DNA from: Monodelphis domestica
Taxonomy: Eukaryota > Chordata > Mammalia > Didelphimorphia > Didelphidae
Direction of reading: 5' to 3'
Assembly (NCBI RefSeq): GCF_027887165.1
Contig: NC_077233.1
Span: 233,435,324 to 233,499,323, forward strand
Length of the DNA: 64,000 bases
Notes under the pieces: model-generated
The model's input: the letters and a program-made list of their open reading frames with translations, nothing else
The model's database searches: none
Told to the model about the DNA's origin: nothing
Translations under genes and position numbers: made by a program
Shown: positions 1-53,900 of the stretch, one piece after another
Position numbering within the stretch: the first letter of the stretch is position 1
Layout of the letters: each line of letters opens with the position of its first letter

Positions 1-41121
<41,121 letters not shown>

Positions 41122-41874
41122 ACGGGAAGACCACAGATCAGTCTGGTTAAGTGAGGTCAGACATCCACCAGAATCAACTCGGCCTCAGGCATCCATAGCC
41201 ACACCACAGTCGGTGGTGATGCATACTGGGGCTTAATCTGAGGAAACCTAGGAAATCTCGGTGCACTAGGAAGTGAATCCTGCAGGATAGCTGCACTCAG
41301 GGATACGCTAAACACAATGGTCTGCAACCCCAGGGTCAAGGGTGAAAGTTCATCGCCTGAACACCACGATTGTCTTTCTGCTACGGAACAGCTGCAAACG
41401 TGTCAGGAGGTTAGCTGCAGAAAGAAATCCGAATGCTACAGAGCGCAGAGTGATTTGGAACTCCATTCCACCTGACCCTGTGTGTACAATCCAGGAAATA
41501 CCAAAGCCCGTTCAAAGAGAAACAGAAAACTGGGGCCATGAAGAAATCACAGCAAAGGAAGATTTGATGCATTCAGATTCTTGTGTTACACTTGTTGTGT
41601 GGCAGCAATACTGGTTGGGTTGACCAGTAAGTTTAAAAAAAGAAAGAAAAAAAAAGGCTACGCAATATGAACTTCAGAAATGGACTGAAAGCAGAGAGCT
41701 GTGTAACAGATACACTGCAATGGAAGAACTTCTGAAATGAAGAAAAAGTCTGGGTTTCCCCTTTCCTCTACCTTTCCCTGCTCCTCTTTTCCCTACCCTC
41801 CCCCCTCCTCGTTTACCCCCTGCCCATTCTCCTTTTTCCTCCTTTGCCTAGTCTAGTAGATTAGCCATATTTCA

Positions 41875-41880
41875 AATAAA
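41875..41880 (+). promoter_or_regulatory. Proximal poly(A) signal, SMG1
   Basis: AATAAA about 755 bp past the stop codon, followed within 30 bp by T/GT-rich sequence. It would give a short 3' UTR isoform. Confidence 0.5.
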
Positions 41881-42352
41881 CTTTTATTTCAATCCTTGTA
41901 TTTCACGTACTTCAGTCTCAATGCTGTTGACCTAGAATCTTTTTTTGAAAAATGAAAATATCTCCAAAAGCACTGAAAACATTGAAAATTCAAGGATTAC
42001 TTAAAGGTTGAATGATCACATACAAAATGTAATTCTGGTTATTTAAAAGTCATTTCTGTGATTCTATCATGTACAGTTTCCCAAATTGTCACTGTGCATT
42101 TAAAAGTAATTAATCTAACAGGCATTTGATTTAATGTACACTTCCCTCTGCTATTGTAGTAGTGTACGTATGGGACGGGAGGGATTTGGGGTGGGAGGGC
42201 TGTCATTCAAAATTTTCCCACAAACCTCATTCTACCGTGATTGCTGTAGTTTCTTTCATAAAAGAGTAGCCAATCCAATGTAATCTTTTACCTTTTTTAA
42301 AAACCAGGATAGAATATCTAGTAGAGTTTTACATTGTTGATGACAGATAAAC

Positions 42353-42358
42353 AATAAA
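42353..42358 (+). promoter_or_regulatory. Intermediate poly(A) signal, SMG1
   Basis: AATAAA followed by a GT-rich stretch (gtgatgttctggtgg), a good cleavage-site context. Confidence 0.5.
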
Positions 42359-45300
42359 GTGATGTTCTGGTGGAGGTAGAGTGATATGGTTTTTTAATTC
42401 AGTTTCCTCATTTGATACTTTTGCAAAATAAAAATTCCTTAGTTCATGTGATATTTTAGGACTTTTACATGTAATATTAGTAAGAGAAACCACCAACATT
42501 TTGTTAAATTATTAAAGTTATGTATAGAGTGTGGTGCTTTATTAGCATAACTTTGATAGTTTACTGTTCAGTAATATATGACAGTGAACTCATGATCAAG
42601 GTTTCCTTAAATTTAGTATTGCATTTTAATATTAAAGTCTTACTCAGTAAACCAAACCATCCCATCAAAAAAATAAAAATCCTGGCTAGAATATGAATTT
42701 TCAAATCATATAACACAAAACAAAATTAAAACCTTATATTAACACAAAAGGGAAAAAAACCTGACATCCAGTACAGATTTCAAGCATGTGGTAAATTTTT
42801 AGACAGTTTACTTTACAGTTTTCACAAATTTGAAGTGTTAAAAAAAATTCCATATGGTTACAAGTTTTTCTTAAATTGCTTCATTACTCTTGATTTCTTA
42901 ATACTCAAGAGAATGACACCTTAACACTGCCATGTTGCAAGAAAGATGGCAGTTGAATAGTTATGTGCCTAATGAAAGATCCTCTTAAAATTTTACTTCA
43001 TTTATAATTAACCTTATTTTAACAAAACTTATGCTGGAATAGTAATGCCATAATGCATTTTGCATGCTGCTTTGTTTTCTAGGAGCTAAAAGAATTGATT
43101 TCATCTCATTTGTACTTCTTGCTATCCAGAAATGAAGTTGCTTGCAGAGATGTTTTTATTATCAAAATGAAAAAGCAAGGAAGAATATTTTAAAACATAA
43201 CCCAACACACAAATTGGCCTTTACATGTAGTATTCAGAAATGGCTTCCTCTTTAGTAAGGAAGGGAATAAGAAATTCCAAGAAGTATCAGACTTCACAGA
43301 TGCCTTGGCACTTTATCCCAGGTAATAGTAAAAAAAAACTTTACTGTGAAAGATAGTACCCATATACATCTAGTAAATTATCTATGCATGGCCTTTGACA
43401 AAATGGTCCCTTTAACTTTTAAGAATGACATCAAAACAAATGTTTTTCTTTCGGAAATATTAACATATGGCTCCAAATGTATATTGACATTTCCTGCACA
43501 GCAGTTTGATTTCTTCATGGAATTTAAATTTCAAATGGCCTTGCAGTTTTAGACTTCTATAAGAATATTCACTAGTATTTTCAAAATAGTGGTGTAGCAG
43601 ATCAAATAGGTCTATAGATTTCATGTTTATAGTAAAATGTAAAGATGAAGCACCTGTGAAACATAATTACATTTGGTCATAGACAAAAATAAAAATAGCT
43701 CTGGGAAACAAAGATTTTTTTTAATGATTTAGATTGATAAGCAGCTCTTTTACTTTCTCAAGGCTCAATTATCCTCAGTGTTATATTGTCTTGAGTCATG
43801 AAATTGCCTGACCTCTTTTTTTAATGTTTACTTGAAAAAACTGGAGGTATACTAGTCTGTGGAATACTTCTAGAAATTCCACTACTCTTTATTTGTTCCA
43901 TTTTGTTCATGACTATTTCTTATGCAGTTTTCTTGATGTTTAGGTTATTTGGATAACAGTCTAGATTTGATCCTATGGTCCTTGTACATAGTTCTTATTG
44001 AGGTAAATGGAATTCTATGTAGGGACTGAGAGACTATAGGTAGAACTGTTGATCCACTATTTCAACCCAAGTCTTAAATTCTTCATTAGGTTTCAGATAC
44101 CAAAGTTTAAGGCTGAAACTAAGATATAATCATCCAACACTCGAATTAAAGCCTTCTCTACCTTCTCATGCTTCAGATGCTTTTTCTAGTGTTGTATGTT
44201 ATCCACAATTTAGGGGTTTTCTCCAGTGTTTGGTCCAATCTTTAAAATGTAAGGAAAGAGCCATTTTAAATTTTTGAGCAGGGCAGTGTGAATACAGCCA
44301 GATATTAGAGTAGAAGTATAGTCCCAAGGCCCTTCTTAGGTTATAAGCAGTACTTTAACCCTGGAAAGTCTTCCCCCTTCAGTTCACCTCTTTATTTTTA
44401 TAATTACTCTTGAAAGTTGCTTATTTGAGCAGAACTAAAACAAAAGGAGCTGGTTCCTCTGCTATGCTTCTTTTGGCAGTTCTTCCCTGCTTTGGGGACA
44501 TAAAATATTATTCAGCCAGTTTCTTTAATTGAGCCTAATTGAACTACTCATTCAAAAGAAAAATGCAAATTACTATTATCATCCTTGAATGTTTTTTACA
44601 TTAGATAGCAAAATCAGTGACCTATTCTCAGTTGGCTTATACATTATCAAAATAGAATTAAGATTTTTATTTTCCTTAAGCTTTGGAGGCAGAATATTGT
44701 TAATATAAGATTCAGTGAAATGAAGTGGCTAATGCTTTAATGTTTCAAATTGGAAAGTACCTCCTTTGAAAAAAAACACAGTAGCTTATCTATATAAAAT
44801 AATTTTTTTTCCAAGAAATAGGATGGAAAAGAAATTCACCATAATAAGAAGTTGTGTGGGTATTGTTGCACTTTTTTCTGCTGCTTAAACCTGGGTTAGG
44901 AATAGCAACATTTCAACCTAACTAAACAAAGTGCAGGAAAACACTTGGCCTGGCCAAGAGAATCTTTTATTTAAAGAGGTGGATTGTAAAACAAGAAGAT
45001 TCTAGATCAATTGGTTTTCCTTACTAAGTTGTTTGGGTTTATTAGAAAAAAAAACTGTTGTACTAATGTAAAAATGAAATGCAATTGTTAGATGTATTTT
45101 TGAAAGTGGTAAATGCATGTTGTTCAGAAACAGACTTGTGGAAAGATGCTTTGTTTTTATTAAAACGGGCTGATTTAAATATGAGCATATTTTTACAATA
45201 TCAACCCTCAAATATTTTGTTCAGCTCAACACTTTATACCCCTTGTCCATTTTTTTTTCTGGCAAAAAACAGTTTTCTTTCTCTACCACTTATAATGGTA

Positions 45301-45603
45301 ATTACCATATGTGATATAAGTAATTTTTCCATTCACTCTTTGTGAAGACAAATAATTTTAAGTTAACCTTCCTTTTTTCATAATAGAACTATATAAAAGG
45401 ATGTGACTGCTCAGTACAAAGGTTGTATTACCTTCCCAAGGGATATCATTTTGTGAGTGTATTAAAGATTAAAAGTTTACTTAAATCACACCAACTTCCT
45501 GAAAATGTTGATAAAGCAACTTTTGGAAAAAAATTTACAAGCATACTTTGTGCATACATGACATCAACATGGTAAAGACTGTATAAAATACCTTTTACAA
45601 AAA

Positions 45604-45609
45604 AATAAA
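45604..45609 (+). promoter_or_regulatory. Distal poly(A) signal, SMG1
   Basis: AATAAA in an A-rich context at the end of the repeat-free block. The first retrotransposon piece after it starts near 45.86 kb. Confidence 0.5.
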
Positions 45610-45860
45610 GATTTAAACTTAACTGGGCTAATGTTAAATTCTGAAGTTATTGTTCAAAGCAGGCTACTAAAAATACTTTACAGCCCTAAATATTAAAAAG
45701 TCTTATCTTCTTACTGCTTTATGATGTACAATTGTTTTTTACCCCCACCCAGATTTTCTTTAAAAAAATTTTAAAGTAATGTTTATCATGAATATTAGAA
45801 TTATCACTTTTTAAAAGTTCAGAATGGTTGCAAAACATCAGTGAAAATCTTAAACTCCCA

Positions 45861-45950
45861 CAGGGAAGTGAGAAAAAGAAAATGACCTTTGTTTCTAATG
45901 AATAATGTTTGAAAATGACCAAATTAAATAATGTTAAAAAAAATAAATAA
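45861..45950 (+). mobile_element. Severely truncated L1 3' end, sense
   Basis: agtgagaaaaagaaaatgacc, then aatgaataatgtttgaaaatgacc and an A-rich tail, parallel to 18950-19000. Flanked by AAACTCCCA (45852-45860 and 45951-45959). Confidence 0.65.
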
Positions 45951-45960
45951 AAACTCCCAA

Positions 45961-46100
45961 AACAGTAGCTAGGTGGCTCAGTGCATGCCAGGCATCTGGA
46001 TTTAAATGTGGCCTCAGATACTTACTGGCTGTGTGACACTGAGCAAGTCCTGTTTGCCTAGCCCTCTACCCTTTTGTCTGAGTTAACTAAGAAAGAGTTT
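45961..46100 (+). mobile_element. tRNA-derived SINE fragment
   Basis: cagtagctaggtggctcagtg, atgtggcctcagatactta, ctgtgtgacactgagcaag. Confidence 0.7.
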
Positions 46101-46183
46101 TGTTTTTTTCCTAAATCCCAAACTATGCTCTTGGGAAGCTTCAGTAGTGGAAGAGATACATTGGACATCTTGCACAACCTTAT

Positions 46184-46254
46184 TTATCTCATGGGTTGTG
46201 ATTATGGATTATCTTATCATATCTTATTATCTCATGGGTTGTGATTATGGATTA
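46184..46254 (+). repeat. 28-bp exact direct repeat, two copies
   Basis: Copies at 46184-46211 and 46227-46254 share ctcatgggttgtgattatgg and flanks exactly, with a 15-bp spacer. Confidence 0.9.
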
Positions 46255-46826
46255 AGTGCACAAGAAGGGTCTACTATACCTAGTAGTTCCATTTCTCATT
46301 ATGTTTTGTCTTGTAACCTGGCCTACTTAGTGTAATTGTGTGACAGAGAAAGTTTTCCCGTGTTATTCTGCTTAATCCTTGACACTATTTTTAAGGAGTT
46401 TACCTTTAGTTGAGGGTACTCCACTCTCCAACAACCTGCCAGTCTTTTCCATCCCTCAAAAAAGGATCCCTCCACTCCTTTTTTTCTTATCAAAGGCCAT
46501 GTATCATCTCTGTCTAAACTTTTCGCCCAATAACTTACACAAATGTTTAAATATGTTTCTTGCACATTGAAAGCTGCCCTACCTAGAATAATCTACAATG
46601 TTACTATACTGTATATGCCTTCTCTTGCCCTCAGCAGTTGAACAATACAGTCTACTCATATGAAGAATCACTACGTTTTGGAGAAAGTTTTACTTTCTCT
46701 TCCAGTAAGGGTTTTATTTGTATTTCCCAATTCTAAATCCAAATGTCCATAATAATTTAAAAGGGAGGTGATGTTTGCTTCTTACAAATGTGACTAGGAA
46801 ATTTCTAAAATAAAAATGTATGCCAC

Positions 46827-46950
46827 TTAGGGACAGCTATGTGGCCCAGTGGATGCAGCACTAGATCTGCAGCGTGGAAGACGAGTTCAAAAACCTCAAA
46901 TACTTGCTGTGTGACCAATTAACCTGTCAAGCCTGTTTCCTCAAATGTAA
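46827..46950 (+). mobile_element. SINE fragment
   Basis: gggacagctatgtggcccagtgg, acttgctgtgtgacc and gtttcctcaaatgtaaaatgg. Confidence 0.6.
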
Positions 46951-47434
46951 AATGGTGCACTTTGTGGTTGCTAACAAAATACAGAGCTCCTTTCAAACTT
47001 AAAGTCACTATATAAATGTGAGTCATTACTATGTGGGGAACAAAAACCACATAAATGTCTATCCCACTTCTTAGATCTTTCATTTTCTTTTCTTGCGCCT
47101 TTGGAACAGCTGAAGACAGAAGCAGCAATCACAAAGGGAGGGAGGTGAAGTGTTCAAAGTCACTGACCATTATATTGATGGCCCTAATCCCCGTACCCGA
47201 GCTCGATGAAACGTTCCCAAAGGCCAGCTTATCCATTTAAAAATCAAAGACCAGCCCTACCCCGCCCCAACCTAAGGCTGCTCTTCATTCACGGCGTTTT
47301 GCAACCAAAGAATGAAATAAGTCAGGAAGTTCCCTTGCGGCAAAGGGCAGAGAAACTAGAGCCAAGTAGGGTACTTATTGCCTGTACAGTGAAAACTGAT
47401 GGGGGAAAAAAAGGAGCCTGCGCAACCTTCTGGG

Positions 47435-47460
47435 TGCGCGCGCACGCACGCGCGCACGCA
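47435..47460. repeat. Alternating purine-pyrimidine GC/AC tract
   Basis: Twenty-six bases of strict pyrimidine-purine alternation, mostly CG and CA steps, 315 bp upstream of the TATA box. Confidence 0.9.
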
Positions 47461-47572
47461 CTCCCACCCACTCTGCACCTGTGACAGTTAAACTGCTTCC
47501 GAATCTTTAAGTGGCTGAGACTGGAGGGAAGTGGGGGGGAAGGTAAAGGATTTAGAACAGATTCGAGTGGTT

Positions 47573-47577
47573 ATTGG
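47573..47577 (-). promoter_or_regulatory. Inverted CCAAT box (ATTGG)
   Basis: ATTGG about 175 bp upstream of the TATA box, in the context ttATTGGtca typical of NF-Y sites. Confidence 0.45.
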
Positions 47578-47700
47578 TCAGGCAATCCATCTCCCCGCCC
47601 CTCAACCGTGGACTTCCTTCACATATTTCTCAGCTTCGTTTTGAAGATATGCACTGGCTGATGGTTGGCTGGTGTGAGCTTCTGCTTCGCCCGAATACTA

Positions 47701-47705
47701 CCAAT
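47701..47705 (+). promoter_or_regulatory. CCAAT box, ARL6IP1 promoter
   Basis: CCAAT 48 bp upstream of the TATA box, the usual spacing for an NF-Y element. Confidence 0.55.
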
Positions 47706-47748
47706 GAAAAGACCTGCTCGCAAGGCCTGTCGGGAAAAGGAGCTAGCC

Positions 47749-47757
47749 TATAAAAGG
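47749..47757 (+). promoter_or_regulatory. TATA box, ARL6IP1 promoter
   Basis: TATAAAAGG, a full consensus match. It predicts a start site near 47778-47782, in the pyrimidine-rich tatctctt, and a 5' UTR of about 100 nt with no upstream ATG. Confidence 0.75.
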
Positions 47758-47879
47758 GCCTGGGGGCAAGGCTGTATCTCTTAAGGATCTTGCGAAGGTT
47801 CTAGTTCTTGATCCGGTTTTTTTTTCCTCTGGTAATCCAGAGGCCGCGGCCGCGGAGCCTGAGAAGCGCTACAGTGACC

Positions 47880-47915
47880 ATGGCGGAGGGGGACAATCGC
47901 AGCAGCAACATGCTG
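47880..47915 (+). CDS. ARL6IP1: ARL6IP1 exon 1 (coding part)
   Basis: Twelve codons, MAEGDNRSSNML, followed by CTG|GTGAGT. This ATG is the first one downstream of the TATA-predicted start site. Confidence 0.95.
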
Positions 47916-50900
47916 GTGAGTGGCACGGTAGCAGAGAGAGGCCCCGGGCCTTCCTCCCGCTGAGTTCGTTTGGGCCCACGGCCAAACTTGTAATTTAGTC
48001 TCCCCAAGTCAAGGCTTGGGAGCCAGGAAAAGGATCACCCTTTTTCCTCTCTGCTCCTCTGCTGAATGTTGAGGAGGGTTGTTTGAGTTGTATTGTGATC
48101 TGCCACCAACTTCCTCAGCAAGGCCTTCTTTGGTGTGGGGGAAGGCTGAAGGCCTATTGATTAATCTTCAGGAAAAGGTCGGGGTTGAGAAGGAGAGAGC
48201 GGAGGGGGCGGGGTGATTGCATGGATATGAACAAGATGGAGGGAGGAGGGTGTCAATCCAACCTAATCGTGTCTTTCTGGGGCAGGCCTTTATTCCTTAT
48301 CTGTGTTATTCTTTCCTCGACTCCTTCCGCTAAAAGCGTTATGGTTGAGTAGAAACAGAATTTTTCTCAGTTTTCTGATGAAATCCAAAGGTGAAGGCTT
48401 GCTTAAGAGAAATGAAATGGTGACTGCAAATTATTTCCTGATTTTTGGAGGAGCAGAGAAGTGCGTTCTTTTGACTGGGATTTTGTTGTAAGGCAATTAT
48501 AGGCTCCCCGGGCTGGAAAAGATCTGGGCCAACGCCTTTTCAGAATGAGAAAACTCATATTTGGAGAGACTGATTGACTAGGCTCAGATTCCTAGCTCCA
48601 ATGTTCTTTCCTCTATGCTCTGGCAGATCAGGTCAATTAATTGGAAAGCTTGGAGATGGAAAACCTTTGAGACTCCCATAGCAATCTCACGTAGCTCGAG
48701 AAATAGATTAGGCCTGGTAGGATTTTAGTTAAGATAAGCAGTTTTAAGATTTAGAGTTGAGATAGCATCTAATTTCATTTTGCAGAAGAGTAAGCTAAAT
48801 CTCAGCAAGTTCAGTGACTTGTTTGTCTTAAGGGACATCTACAGTATTTTCCATGTGAATAATTCTTAGTAATTTTTAGAAATACCTGGGTTTCACATTA
48901 GTTTTCAGACTACAAAAAAAAATTTAGCAATATTATTTTTTCTTACATCAGCTCTGTAGTTTTCCTCTATTTTGCTTATTTTAGAGTTTTCATTTTATGA
49001 AATTTTGAGTTTCTCAGGTTCTTTCACAAACTCCAAAGGGAAATTATGTTGAGCATCAAAATTTGATGAAGTTAGACATCTATTTTTGTTATTAAAGCAT
49101 ATCCTTGTTTTCGATTATGTTTTTTAAAAATTGATTGACTTCTTCACAAGAAAGCTGTTTTGAAAAATTGAAGATTGTCCAGAAATACTTAAGGAATTGA
49201 AAAAGATCTTAGAGCCCCTTTTAGTACGAGAAAGGGGTTAACGTTCTATTAAAATGGTGATTTTTGTTTTAGGAACTCCTGTGATCTGAACCTAAAACTA
49301 ATAATCTTTTGATAAAGTTATGTTAAGTATTTTAGCCTATCAGCCCGATGACTTTATTAATTTTTATTACTGCCTTTTATCTTTATATCATCTACATTTC
49401 CCAGTTTATCCCTTTCCTGTCTTCCCCCTAGGGAATCATCTTTTAGAACAAAGAAGGGGGGGGGGGAGTTAAACAAAACAAATCAATACATCAGAAATAT
49501 CTGACATATCATACAGTGTACCACACCCAGGTATCTTCTTCTGTCTTTGTTTACATTTTCCCACCTTATTTACTTCCCCTTACTATCAATTCATGTCTTC
49601 TATCATTTTTTTCATATTATTTTCATCATTTTTAGCACAGTATTATTTCATCACATTGATATGCCACAACTTGTATAGTCAGTCTCCTATGATGAAAATC
49701 AAATTTATTTCCAGTTCTTAGTCTCTACAGAAAAGTTCTCCTATAAATATTGGGTGTGTTTGGTGTCTTTCTATCATTGACCTTTGTTGGTGCACCACTA
49801 TGACTTCTTTCAAAATTAAGATTATTAACTAGTTAGAGCAGAAAATAGATACATGGCATCATAGTGCCATTAAAAAAAAATCTGTTTTCAGATAGTCTCA
49901 ACTACTCTTAAGAATATTAAAATGATTATATTAAGTGTTACTTATATGCAGGCTGCAGAGACTGCCAGCCTGGAAGAACAATTACAAGGATGGGGAGAAG
50001 TGATGCTGGTAGCTGATAAAATCCTGCGATGGGAAAGAGCCTGGTTTCCACCTGCAGTCGTGGGTGTTGTTTCTTTGGTGTTCCTGTAAGTGAGCTTTGA
50101 GTTGTTATTTTGATATTTATTACTTGTATTGTTAATAAGCCTCCATTTGTTGCAATACCTTAAATCTTATGTAATATATAATCTGTAATGAATTCATTTT
50201 CTTAAGTCATCTTTTTCACGTTTCATTATGTAAACTTTGCTTTATAATGCTCTAATGCTTTTATCATGATGTATATTATAAGTAAATTGGTGTTATACTC
50301 ATCTCCTAGACTTTTAAGCTCATTGAGATCTTAACTTGGGATAAAATTTCTAGTAATCTGATATTTAAATCTTGTTTTCTTTTTTCCTTTAATAGTTTGA
50401 TCTACTACTTAGATCCATCTGTTCTTTCTGGCGTTTCCTGTTTTGTCATGTTTTTGTGCCTGGCTGACTACCTTGTACCCATTCTTGCTCCTAGAATATT
50501 TGGCTCTAATAAATGGTAAGTTAAGTAATACTTTAGTTAACTCAATATACTTAGCATTTGGGGAGAGGGGGGAGACTGTTGTTACATTAGTATGCCTAAT
50601 TTAATTGCTAGCTTATGTGTCTAGGATGTAGAGTTCAGAGTTTAAAATTCATCAGGACAGTAGAGGAAAAATGGTAAAAAGGGGGAAAGACATTTATGGC
50701 TTGTGAAGAGGATTGCTTTTGAAAAACACAACTAAATTAAGGATATTAAAAAGTTAGTCTAAACTAACTGAATCAGTCCCTGCTTGAAGCCTAACCTCCT
50801 AAAAATGTATTGTTTGTTTCGAATATTTTCCACTTTTTAACCTGATGGAAAATGAAGTTACTGTGCTTTTCCTATTGTTAATCTAAAAACCAATTGCTTT

Positions 50901-53900
50901 TTCACCACAAAATCAGAACTATGAAGAAAGTTTATAAATACATGCTGTTAAATAAGAGCAGGCTACTCTGGTAAGTAAAATGAGCTACAAACTGGAGGTC
51001 AAGCAACTTGGAGTGTTAGTAATGTCTGTTACTAACAAGCTGTATGATCTCAATCACTTCTGTATAAATGGAGACTTCTCTGATTGCTTTGTTCCTATGG
51101 ATCTACATTTCTCTCTTTCACTATCATATGAAATTGTGACTATACTCCTTGAAAGTCTATGGGTCAGGGGGCAGCTAGGTGGCTCAGTGGATTGAGAGCC
51201 AGGCCTAGAGAAGGGGTCAGTCCTAAGTTCAAATATGGCCTCAGACACTTCCTAGCTGTATGACCCTGGGCAAGTCATTTAACCCCCATTGCCTAGCCCT
51301 TACTGCTCTTGTGTGTTGGAACTAATACATGATATTGATTCTAAGACAGAAGGTAAGGTTTTTTTGTTGATGTTTTTAGTCTTATCTAGTTGGGGTTTTT
51401 TAGTCATTCTTTTAGCTCATTTAAAAGATTTTTTAAAATCTCTACCTAAGCTTCTAACCAAATCCATAACAAATTAATGAACATAAAAAAAAATAAGGTG
51501 AGGTTTTCAATATTGTGTTTCAGAATAAACTGAATCTCTGTTCCAGATTTTCTTAGCATTTTTTCATTTTTCTTTTTTTTAAATTAAAAAAGTTTTTCTT
51601 CCCCCTTTCCTCAACAAAAACAAATCCCTATATTGGTCATGTCTAAAAAAGTACATCTCATTCTGTACTGTGACTCCATCACCTCTCTGTCAAGGGGTAT
51701 AGCATGTTTCATGCTTGGTGCTTTTTGCTTTGAGGTTGATAATTGTATTGATCCAAGTACTTAAGTTTTTCAAAGTTGTTTGCCTTTACCATATTATGTC
51801 ATCCTAGATTTCTCTGCAGTTGTCCTGTTCATTCCATTCCATTTATATACTATGATTTATTTAAACATTCCCCAGCTGGTTTCCACTTGCAGTTGTGGAT
51901 GTTGTTTTTAGTTCTTTATCAGTCACAAAATGAGCTCCTCTCCGTGTTGGCAAAGATGGTGGTTCCAACATGTATCCCAGCATGCTGAAGGGGGCTACTC
52001 TGTTCCCCCTGTTCCCAGTACCCAAGGACATTTTTTGTATGTCCAGTAGCACAATGACAGCTCTTCCTTCCTCTGGATCTCTAAAAGGTCTGCCGATGCT
52101 AGCTCCTCTAAATATTTTTGCATTTATGGGTCCTTTTCTTTAGCATTTTTCAGTTTTTTTTGGAGGTATAGACCTAACAGTGGTATCAGTGGGTATGAGG
52201 GTGGTATAGGTATAGTTCAACTTTCTGGGCATACTACAAATTGTTTTCCAAAATGACTGGCTTAGCAGTTTTAAATTCCTGTGTGTATGCAGAACATATA
52301 CACTGCTTGTTATTATATAACCCAAAGATAAAATACTGTTTTATTTAACCCAAAGATACAAACTATTCTTTTAGCATTTATATTTCTCACTGCATTGAAA
52401 TATACTTACATTTTTTGTTTTAAAAGTGTTGAACAAATTTTGTAACCACCATTCCTAAAATTTGATTACTAAGTCTGTAAAGATTTTTCTCTAAATAAAA
52501 TAAAACCCTGGGGGGAAAAAATTCCTGAAATATAAACCTCCAAAAATACAAATAGCTTCATCTCAAAATCAGCTGGTACAAAAATGTCTTAACAAGTAGT
52601 CATCCTTACTTTGATTAAAGATCCAATAGAGGAATTTCACTGTATCCTGACACCATCAGCATTTTTAAGACTTTGAAATCACGCTAATTGCTGAGAAATT
52701 TTATTTTCTTGAATTTAAATCTGCATTTTTGTAAACTAGCCATTTTTCTTAGATCTTCTCGAAACTTTCTATAAGGCAACTCTTCAAGTACTACCAGAAA
52801 AAGAGATTTGATATCTTCTTTTGAGTCTTCTGGCTAAATATCCTCGTTTTCTTTACTTTCTAATATAGTATGAGCTTAAGGCCCCACACCCATTTGATTC
52901 TTCCTTCTCTGAATGCCATCTTAAAGCATTATCCCCTTAAGATTGATATCCAACTCAGTGAGACAGGAAGGAGGTACTAGGTTCAAATCCAGCCTCAAGA
53001 CACGCCCTAGCTGTGTGACCCTGGACAAGAAACTTAACCCCTGTTGCCTAACCTTTACCACTCTTCTGCCTTGGAACCAAAACAAAGTATTGATTCTAAG
53101 GCAGAAGGTAAGAGTTTTAAAAAAAAATGTGATGTCCAAAATTGATCCAAGTACTCTAAATGTGATCTGACTGTAACAAAAGTACAGTGGGACTACCTCC
53201 TTCCAGATTCTAGGTCATAAAACTCTTTAAGGCAGCCTAAAATCACATTAGCATATTTAAATGTCATGTCATTTGACTTACAAGTTTGTAATCCACTAAA
53301 AGTTCCAGATATTTTTCAGACACACTTTTATAGCCATTCTTTCCCTGTTTGTATCTCTAAATTTGATTGTTTTAGCCCAAGTGCAAAATTTGATCCAATT
53401 GAGTATTTGCTGTTTTGTGGCACTCCTTTCCATGAATTTTAAATCTTCTTCTTCTTCCATCTTCTACCACTTCTCAAAATTACTTTGTTTCTATTTTGTA
53501 TATGCTTATATGTGCAAAACTGTCATTGTATCCCTATCTCCTGGCACATCATAGGTACTTGGCTTGATCCCCTCCCCCATCCCAACGAAAATACTCTTGC
53601 TTTTGTGTTTCTATTTTCCTGAACACAGTAAGTCAAGTGACATAAAATTTAACTAACCATGAACTAGCCATTTTTAGATTAGAAATAGGGAGAACAATTT
53701 AAAAAGAAAAAGAAAAAAACCTGATCCATAGGGACAGCTAGATGGCTCAGTAAATATTGAGCCAGACCTGGAGATGGGGTTGTGAATTTTAATGTGGCTA
53801 CAAGATACTTCCTATACTTCCTAAGTGTATGATTCCTAGAAAGGCACTTAACCCTTAGTGACTAGCCCAATATTTAGTATCCATTCCAAGATAGACAATA

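Larger units (their letters stand above)
41122..45620 (+). other. SMG1: SMG1 3' UTR (probable full extent about 4.5 kb)
   Basis: The sequence after the stop has no SINE or L1 that I can see, unlike the introns. Poly(A) signals are present at 41875 (AATAAA), 42353 (AATAAA) and 45604 (AATAAA). The distal one gives a length close to what I recall for the human 3' UTR. The start is certain; the end is inferred. A 93-codon ORF at 41342-41623 is non-coding by context. Confidence 0.7.
45621..47430. other. SMG1-ARL6IP1 intergenic region
   Basis: Holds a 90-bp L1 3' end, two SINE fragments and a 28-bp duplicated sequence. No conserved ORF or RNA gene was recognised. Confidence 0.7.
47430..48320. promoter_or_regulatory. 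CpG-rich promoter region of ARL6IP1
   Basis: CpG density rises sharply against the AT-rich surroundings, spanning the upstream region, exon 1 (GCGGCCGC at 47846-47853) and early intron 1. Boundaries are by eye. Confidence 0.65.
47916..49951. other. ARL6IP1 intron 1
   Basis: The 5' part is CpG-rich. A MIR-like piece lies at 48500-48640 and an old antisense L1 segment at 49345-49800. No other gene is seen. Confidence 0.6.

Noticed and set aside
41342..41623. 93-residue ORF after SMG1
   Set aside because: Lies in the SMG1 3' UTR with no recognisable domain.
47910..47912. Second in-frame ATG in ARL6IP1 exon 1 as the start
   Set aside because: The first ATG (47880) has a better Kozak context and gives the human length and N-terminus.
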